In this document: positions 53,295 to 58,045 of the stretch, in pieces
Position numbering within the stretch: the first letter of the stretch is position 1
Layout of the letters: each line of letters opens with the position of its first letter
Assembly: GCF_005889725.1 (NCBI RefSeq)
Contig: NZ_VCKX01000041.1
Location: 1 to 58,045 of the forward strand
Reading direction: 5' to 3'
Source: Nonomuraea zeae
GTDB taxonomy: Bacteria > Actinomycetota > Actinomycetes > Streptosporangiales > Streptosporangiaceae
Length of the DNA: 58,045 bases
Position numbers and translations under genes: made by a program
Notes under the pieces: generated by a model
The model's input: the letters and a program-made list of their open reading frames with translations, nothing else
What the model was told of the DNA's origin: nothing
Database searches by the model: none

Positions 53295-53765
53295 TCAGCC
53301 GGCCCGCCGCAGCAGGCCGTCCACGGAGGCCATCGCCTCCGCCACGGAGTGGCCGAGCAGGACCCTGAGCACATGGACCGCCTTCGGGCGGGCCGCCGGG
53401 TCCGGGCGGCGGCACTGCTCCACCGCCAGCCGCAGCGCGGGAGGCAGCACCGCGACGTCGCCGCGGACCGACCCGGTCGCCGCGAACACCATCAGATCGG
53501 CCCAGTCGCGTACGTCCTCCGCCACCGCGTCCTCGTAGCGGGACCGGGTGGGCGTGGTCTGCCAGCCGATGAGCACCTGTCCTCTGGTGCCGAGCGCCAC
53601 GCTGTCCTGGCCGAGCCGCAGCCCCGCGTTGCCGCGCGCGTGCAGCTTGGCCATCGCCGCCGCGCAGCTCACGGCGAGCCTGTGCAGTGCCTGCCCGCGC
53701 AGCGGCCCGCCGCTCCTGACGAAGTCCGTCAGCTTCGCACCCTGATCACCATGACGATCGGCCAT
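53295..53765 (-). CDS. Free-standing pseudokinase C-lobe
   Basis: The 156-aa product starts at ATG 53765 behind a G-rich stretch. It aligns only with the C-terminal lobe of Ser/Thr kinases: a helix E-like [17 protein letters not shown], then [14 protein letters not shown] where HRDLKPxN would be, then VLIGW in place of DFG, then [15 protein letters not shown] (helix F) and [20 protein letters not shown] (the late conserved Arg). The N-lobe with the P-loop and catalytic Lys is absent, and the HRD and DFG residues are lost. It lies between crp and nth, divergent from nth. A scaffold or regulator is likely (inference). Confidence 0.75.
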   Translation of the reverse strand: MADRHGDQGAKLTDFVRSGGPLRGQALHRLAVSCAAAMAKLHARGNAGLRLGQDSVALGTRGQVLIGWQTTPTRSRYEDAVAEDVRDWADLMVFAATGSVRGDVAVLPPALRLAVEQCRRPDPAARPKAVHVLRVLLGHSVAEAMASVDGLLRRAG

Positions 53766-53849
53766 GACCCGCCCCCTCTCACGCGCCAGGTTGTACGCAG
53801 CAGAGCCGTCTTTGGTTCAACCGTTCCCAGATGCTTCTACTCTTGCGGC

Positions 53850-54572
53850 ATGGCCACGAAAGCGGCGGGGCGCAAGCCGGAGAGCCAGCTCGCACTGGTG
53901 CGACGAGCGCGCAAGATGAACCGCGTCCTCGCGGAGACCTACCCGGACGCCCACTGCGAGCTCGACTTCAGCAACCCGCTGGAGCTGCTGGTCGCGACCA
54001 TCCTCTCCGCGCAGTGCACGGACAAGAGGGTCAACATGGTCACCCCCGTCCTCTTCGCGAAATACCCCACGGTGGAGGACTACGCCGCCGCGGACCGGCC
54101 GGAGATGGAGGAGATCATCCGCTCCACCGGCTTCTTCCGCGCGAAGACCAACAGCATCATCGGCATGGCGCAGGCGGTGTGCGAGCGCTACGGCGGCGAG
54201 GTGCCCGGCAGGCTGAAAGACCTGGTCACGCTGCCGGGCGTGGGCCGCAAGACGGCCAACGTGGTGCTCGGCAACGCGTTCGACGTGCCTGGGCTCACCG
54301 TGGACACCCACTTCCAGCGGCTCGTGCGGCGCTTCGGCTGGACCGAGGAGAGCGATCCGGTCAAGATCGAGCACCTGGTGGCGGAGCTGCTGCCCAGGCG
54401 CGAATGGACGATGTTCTCCCATCGGGTCATCTGGCACGGCCGCCGCATCTGCCACGCCCGCAGGCCCGCGTGCGGCGTGTGCCCCCTGGCCGACCTCTGC
54501 CCCTCGTACGGCACCGGCCCCACCTCGGCGGCCGAGGCGACGAAGCTCGTCCGGCCGGGGCCCTTCTCCTGA
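53850..54572 (+). CDS. nth: Endonuclease III (DNA glycosylase/AP lyase)
   Basis: ATG 53850 gives 240 aa; TACTCT seven bases upstream suggests a leaderless mRNA. The helix-hairpin-helix ([13 protein letters not shown]) carries catalytic Lys134, Asp152 lies in TVDTHFQRL, and the 4Fe-4S ligands C201, C208, C211, C217 have the canonical spacing. It removes oxidised pyrimidines. Its place next to crp matches mycobacteria. Confidence 0.96.
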   Translation: MATKAAGRKPESQLALVRRARKMNRVLAETYPDAHCELDFSNPLELLVATILSAQCTDKRVNMVTPVLFAKYPTVEDYAAADRPEMEEIIRSTGFFRAKTNSIIGMAQAVCERYGGEVPGRLKDLVTLPGVGRKTANVVLGNAFDVPGLTVDTHFQRLVRRFGWTEESDPVKIEHLVAELLPRREWTMFSHRVIWHGRRICHARRPACGVCPLADLCPSYGTGPTSAAEATKLVRPGPFS

Positions 54573-54624
54573 TCTTCTCCCCGAACCCGGGAAGTCAACG
54601 GCGTGGCGGCGTGTTGGAGGATGC

Positions 54625-55281
54625 GTGACTCAAGTGCCCGACTGGCTCGACAGACTGGCGGCGCAGGCCCAGCGGACCCGAGTTCCGGTTTATCTGCGCC
54701 CGCCCGCGCGGGGCGGACGGGCCGCCGCGGTGCTGATGCTGTTCGGCGAGGGGCCGCTCGGCCCCGACGTGCTGCTGATCCAGCGCAGCACGCGCGGGCG
54801 CAGGCACGCGGGCCAGCCGGCCTTCCCGGGCGGCGGCGTGGACCCCGAGGACGCCGGGCCGATCGAGGCCGCGCTCAGGGAGGCCGAGGAGGAGACCGGG
54901 GTCGACCCCGGCGGGGTGCACGTGCTGTGCACGATGCCCGAGCTCTACCTCACCTACAGCGACAACCGGGTCACGCCTGTCATCGGCTGGTGGCGCGAGC
55001 CGTCGGCGGTGCACGCGGCCTCGCCGGACGAGGTCGACTCGGTCGAGCGGGTGCCGATCGCGGAGCTGGTCGATCCGGCGAACCGGGTCATGCTGCGCCA
55101 TCCACGCGGCACCGCGGGTCCGGCGTTCCGGGTGCGGGGGATGCTGGTCTGGGGGTTCACGGCGATGGTGCTCGACTCGGTGCTGCGCGAGGGCGGGCTC
55201 GAACGGCCCTGGGACACCACGCGCGAGGAGGACCTGCCGCCCGACGTGGTCAGCATGGCCGCCCGGGGCACGACGGCCTGA
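54625..55281 (+). CDS. NUDIX hydrolase (CoA pyrophosphatase-like)
   Basis: GTG 54625 follows GGAGG; 218 aa. RRHAGQPAFPGGGVDPED precedes a NUDIX box ALREAEEETGVD, and the upstream LIQRSTRGRRHAGQ is the CoA-pyrophosphatase UPF0035 pattern. It probably hydrolyses CoA or related ADP-linked compounds (family). Mycobacterial Rv3672c is the positional counterpart. Confidence 0.92.
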   Translation: MTQVPDWLDRLAAQAQRTRVPVYLRPPARGGRAAAVLMLFGEGPLGPDVLLIQRSTRGRRHAGQPAFPGGGVDPEDAGPIEAALREAEEETGVDPGGVHVLCTMPELYLTYSDNRVTPVIGWWREPSAVHAASPDEVDSVERVPIAELVDPANRVMLRHPRGTAGPAFRVRGMLVWGFTAMVLDSVLREGGLERPWDTTREEDLPPDVVSMAARGTTA

Positions 55282-55369
55282 CGCGCCCGGCGGCGGGCTT
55301 GACGCGCCTCGCTGGCCTGACGCGCCTCGCTGGCCTGACGCGCCTCGGGGGCCTGACGCGCCTGGCGGG
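55277..55369. repeat. 18-bp minisatellite between convergent genes
   Basis: Five units (one of 21, four of 18 bp) built on CCTGACGCGCCTCGCTGG run from the NUDIX stop codon to just before the HEAT-gene stop. The first unit contains the NUDIX stop. The units are nearly identical, so copy number may vary between strains. Confidence 0.9.
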
Positions 55370-55372
55370 CTG

Positions 55373-55936
55373 TCAGAGTGCCGAGCGCAGGGCGACGCCC
55401 AGGGAGGCCCAGCCCGCCACGTCCGCGTCGCTGTCGGCGGCCAGCGTGCGCAGCATGTCCAGCCCGGCCCGGTCCGGCGGCTCGCCGAGCACGTGCTGCA
55501 ACGCGTACGCGGCCCCGTACCTGACCCTGGCGTCGTCGTGGACGGCCAGGTCCAGCACGGACGGCAGCGAGCGCGGGTCGCCCAGGTGCCCGAACGCGAT
55601 CAGCACGGAGTAGAGCACCATGGCGTCGTCCTCGCTGGCGGCCAGATAGCGCAGCACCGGCAGCGTGCGGTCCACGAAGGGCCGCAGCATGCCCATGATG
55701 TCCACACCGAGCAGCCGTTCGGCGACCGTGTCGGCGGCACACAGCCGCCGCGCCTCGATGAACGACTCCAGGTCGCCGCGCTGACGCAGCAAAGAGATCA
55801 CATGCCAGCGCAGCGGACCGTCAGGATCGGTGTCGCGCAGAGCTGCCTCAATGAGATCGCGCACTGTTCCCTCGGCCGGCGGCATACCGCTCAAGATAGC
55901 CAGGTGAGTGACGCCGTCCTGGCGGAAGACGTGCAC
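55373..55936 (-). CDS. HEAT-repeat-like protein
   Basis: The 187-aa product has at least four helical pairs (TVRDLIEAALRDTDPDGPLR, RTLPVLRYLAASEDDAMVLY, LPSVLDLAVHDDARVRYGAA, LDMLRTLAADSDADVAGWAS), the pattern of HEAT/armadillo scaffolds. ATG 55885 is an alternative start. It is cytoplasmic and unrecognised in detail. It diverges from the protease gene with 31 bases between. Confidence 0.82.
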   Translation of the reverse strand: MHVFRQDGVTHLAILSGMPPAEGTVRDLIEAALRDTDPDGPLRWHVISLLRQRGDLESFIEARRLCAADTVAERLLGVDIMGMLRPFVDRTLPVLRYLAASEDDAMVLYSVLIAFGHLGDPRSLPSVLDLAVHDDARVRYGAAYALQHVLGEPPDRAGLDMLRTLAADSDADVAGWASLGVALRSAL

Positions 55937-55967
55937 ACTTGACCGTATCGCTGGTTACCTTTGAATC

Positions 55968-57158
55968 GTGCGCGGTGATCTGCTTGACCTCATATTGATC
56001 GGCCTCGTGATCGCCTTCGGCATCTCGGGATACCGGCAGGGCTTCATCATCGGGGCGATGAGCTTCGTGGGGTTCGTGGGCGGAGCCGTGCTGGGCGTCT
56101 TCATCGCGCCCCCCATCTCCAAGGCCGTGGTCGACGGCGACACGCCGCAGGCGCTGCTCGCGATCGTGATCGTGTTCCTGTCGGCCACCATCGGCCAGTT
56201 CGCCTCCTCGACCCTTGGCGCCGTCGTGCGCAGCCACGTCACGTGGGAGCCGGCGAAGGTGGCCGACGCGGTCGGCGGCACGTTCGCCAGCGCGCTGTCC
56301 GTGCTGGTCATCGCCTGGCTGATCGGCTCGCTGGTCGTCTCCACGGCCTTCCCCCCGCTCGTCGACCAGGTGAAGAACTCCGCGCTGCTGACCACCGTCG
56401 ACGACGCGATCCCGCAGGCGGCGCGCAACTGGCAGCAGCCGTTCAAGAAGTTCATCGACCGCTCGGAGTTCCCGCCCGTCTTCGACGCCATCGGCGCCGG
56501 CCAGCTCATCGACGTGCCCCCGCCCGACCAGAGCGTGCTGCAGGGCTCCAAGCTGAGCCGGGCGCGGCGGGCGATCGTCAAGGTGCAGGGCAACGCGGAG
56601 AGCTGCAACAAGCACATCGAGGGCACCGGCTTCGTCTACGCGCCCGGCCGGATCATGACCAACGCCCACGTCGTCGCGGGCGTGACGCGTGACCTCCAGG
56701 TCATCGACGCCAACAACACCCGCCACGCGGCCACGGTCGTGCGCTACAACCCGCGCCGCGACATCGCCGTCCTGTACGTGCCCGGCCTCGACCTGCCGCA
56801 GCTCGCCTTCGACGGCGAGGGCAGCCGGGGCGACAACGCGATCATCGCCGGGTTCCCCAAGGGCAAGGGGTTCACCGCTGAGCCGGCCAGGATCGGCAGC
56901 AGCCTCGAAGCCGAGGGCCCCGACATCTACCGGGCGAACACGGTCAGGCGCAAGGTCTACGCCATCCGCGGCCAGGTGCTGCCGGGCAACTCGGGCGGCC
57001 CCCTGCTCACCGTGGACGGCCGCGTCTACGGCGTGATCTTCGCCGCCGCGATCAACGAGAAGGAGACCGGCTACGTCCTGACCGCCGAGGAGGTCGCTCC
57101 CGACGCCTCGCAGGGCCGTACCGACACCACGCCGGCCAGCACGCAGGAGTGCGACTGA
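55968..57158 (+). CDS. marP: Membrane-anchored serine protease MarP-like
   Basis: GTG 55968 gives 396 aa, matching mycobacterial MarP in length. About four N-terminal helices (CvpA-like, residues 1-130) anchor a chymotrypsin-fold protease domain outside the membrane. The triad is His234 (NAHVVAG), Asp265 (RRDIAVLYV) and Ser342 (GNSGGPLL), near MarP's own positions. A Cys in AESCNKHIEGTGF and a terminal Cys may be disulfide-linked. MarP maintains acid resistance by processing a peptidoglycan hydrolase in mycobacteria; the function here is inferred. Confidence 0.93.
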   Translation: MRGDLLDLILIGLVIAFGISGYRQGFIIGAMSFVGFVGGAVLGVFIAPPISKAVVDGDTPQALLAIVIVFLSATIGQFASSTLGAVVRSHVTWEPAKVADAVGGTFASALSVLVIAWLIGSLVVSTAFPPLVDQVKNSALLTTVDDAIPQAARNWQQPFKKFIDRSEFPPVFDAIGAGQLIDVPPPDQSVLQGSKLSRARRAIVKVQGNAESCNKHIEGTGFVYAPGRIMTNAHVVAGVTRDLQVIDANNTRHAATVVRYNPRRDIAVLYVPGLDLPQLAFDGEGSRGDNAIIAGFPKGKGFTAEPARIGSSLEAEGPDIYRANTVRRKVYAIRGQVLPGNSGGPLLTVDGRVYGVIFAAAINEKETGYVLTAEEVAPDASQGRTDTTPASTQECD

Positions 57159-57198
57159 GCACGTGACCCCGGGGAGGGCTCTCCTTTCCGCAGGGCCC

Positions 57199-57219
57199 AA
57201 TGTGATAGCCAATCACATT
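57199..57219. promoter_or_regulatory. Inverted-repeat operator before the broken reductase
   Basis: AATGTGAT (57199-57206) and ATCACATT (57212-57219) form a perfect 8-bp inverted repeat with 5 bases between. It lies directly before AAGGAG and an ATG at 57232. It is CRP-like in outline (TGTGA...TCACA) but has seven, not six, spacer bases, so it may instead belong to the TetR regulator downstream. Confidence 0.6.
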
Positions 57220-57230
57220 TAAGGAGCGGG

Positions 57231-57671
57231 CATGAGGACCAGGTCAGGATCAGCCTGCTGCACAGGGACGTCGAGCGCGACGGCACCCTGGAGGCGGCGC
57301 GCGAGCTGGGCGTCACGCTGATCGCGTACTCGCCGCTGGAGGGCGGGCTGCTCACCGGCCGCTACCACGAGAACCCGGCGCTGGCCCGGTCGGCGCCGGT
57401 GATGCGGCGCTTCTTCGGGCGCGAGGAGCTGAGCGTCGAAGGGTTCGCGCGGACGGCGCCGCTCATCGACGCCATGCGCGAGATCGGCGTGGCGCACGGC
57501 GCCACGGTCTCGCAGGTGGCGCTGAACTGGGTGATCACCCGCTTTGGGGACACGGTCGTGGCGATCAGCGGCGCGTCGAGGCCGGAGCAGGCGGACGGGG
57601 CGGCGGGCGCGATGGACTTCGAGCTGACGGCGGCGGAGGTCGGCGAGCTGAACGGGCTGTCGCTACCCTGA
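57231..57671 (+). pseudogene. Aldo/keto reductase, 5'-deleted remnant
   Basis: The frame ending at TGA 57671 encodes the C-terminal half of an aldo/keto reductase (QVRISLLHRDVERDG, LIAYSPLEGGLLTGRYHE, TVSQVALNWVITRFG, GASRPEQADGAAGAM). It has no start. The ribosome binding site and ATG at 57232 are in another frame and soon hit a stop. The N-terminal half with the catalytic Tyr/Lys is missing. The simplest reading is an internal deletion that joined the original start region to the middle of the gene out of frame. Confidence 0.8.
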
Positions 57672-57675
57672 GCCC

Positions 57676-57954
57676 GTGCCCCGAACGACCAAGCGCGACC
57701 GCTACCACCACGGCGACCTGCGCGCCGCGCTCATCGACACCGCGACCGAGCTGATCTCGGAGCAGGGCGTCCAGGGGTTCTCGCTGGCCGAGGCGAGCAG
57801 GCGGCTCGGAGTGGCGGTCAGCGCCCCCTACCGGCACTTCGCCGACCGCGACGAGCTGCTGCTGGCGGTCGGGGTGCGGCTGGCCGTCCAGCGCGCCGCC
57901 GCCGCCACGCTCGCGCTGGTCACGGGCCGCGCCGATCTCGGCCCGGCACGCTGA
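57676..57954 (+). pseudogene. TetR-family regulator, truncated after the DNA-binding domain
   Basis: GTG 57676, 4 bases after the reductase remnant, gives 92 aa. The TetR helix-turn-helix is intact (YHHGDLRAALIDTATELISE, then GFSLAEASRRLGVAVSAPYR and HFADRDELL). The protein stops at VTGRADLGPAR, where a ligand-binding domain of about 100 more residues is expected. It may be a pseudogene or a shortened DNA-binding protein. Confidence 0.6.
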
Positions 57955-58045
57955 TCACGGGCTGAGAGGCCCCGGAGAGGATACGCCGGTCACGGCTCGG
58001 CGGGTCAGGCGCGGGTGCTTTGGTCGGGGCTGGGCGGGTCAGGCG
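57955..58045. other. Window end, short direct repeat
   Basis: GGCGGGTCAGGCG occurs at 57999-58011 and 58033-58045. No coding frame is supported here; the stretch may contain the lost C-terminal part of the TetR gene in degraded form. Confidence 0.4.

Noticed and set aside
57199..57219. Canonical CRP-binding site
   Set aside because: The arms fit TGTGA/TCACA, but the spacer is 7, not 6; kept only as an unspecified operator.

Overview
The window is chromosomal DNA of a high-GC actinomycete, most likely a member of the Streptosporangiaceae (Nonomuraea-like; inferred from gene content, not from a search). The evidence is a very high third-position GC, a WhiB-family regulator, an ECF sigma factor, STAS/RsbW-type partner-switching proteins, a DinB_2 (DUF664) protein and the order PBP - WhiB - two ArsA-like ATPases - RidA - MBL - Crp - Nth - NUDIX - serine protease. 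That order parallels the mycobacterial ponA2-whiB4-Rv3679/Rv3680-Rv3676(crp)-nth-Rv3671c(marP) region. I see no rRNA, integrase, transposase, CRISPR array or replication origin.

Layout. 0-4.2 kb: end of an unknown gene, a membrane-anchored ECF sigma factor fused to an extracytoplasmic domain, and a NYN-domain ribonuclease-like protein. 4.2-10.7 kb: a signalling block of a response regulator, a large soluble hybrid histidine kinase with seven HAMP units, and a divergent PP2C phosphatase. 10.7-15.4 kb: an S9-peptidase homologue lacking its catalytic Ser and His, an rRNA methyltransferase with an unusual insertion, a short Rho, and a 46-aa zinc ribbon. 15.4-24.4 kb: mixed metabolic and membrane genes, an orphan CvnA-like kinase, a ketopantoate-reductase-like enzyme, a glycosyltransferase, and class I lysyl-tRNA synthetase coupled to a small P-loop kinase. 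24.4-26.1 kb: an intracellular subtilase with a 71-aa companion behind a large inverted repeat. 26.1-30.3 kb: a ROK-controlled xylose-isomerase operon. 30.3-36.6 kb: DinB protein, GH63-like glucosidase, YcaQ-like glycosylase and a STAS/anti-sigma/STAS switch. 36.9-43.4 kb: secreted proteins (PQQ-type sugar dehydrogenase with FN3 and CBM2; beta-helix protein with jelly-roll module) around decayed genes, ending at a tRNA-Pro. This is the most accessory-looking part. 43.5-57.2 kb: the conserved cell-envelope, redox and stress core. 57.2-58.0 kb: a broken aldo/keto reductase and a truncated TetR regulator.

How genes work together. Three regulatory modules stand out: kinase/response regulator/PP2C (4.2-10.7 kb), the STAS-RsbW-STAS switch (35.1-36.6 kb), and the xylA operon with its divergent ROK repressor. 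Translational coupling by 4-base start/stop overlaps marks the operons xylA-isomerase-dehydrogenase, lysS-kinase, ArsA-ArsA, DUF4177-RidA, NUDIX-MBL and DUF3592-DUF6461. The best candidates for undescribed biology are the sigma-factor/ectodomain fusion, the pseudo-S9-peptidase, the subtilase with its small companion and long-range operator, the free-standing pseudokinase C-lobe beside crp/nth, and the short Rho with its 3'-end minisatellite.
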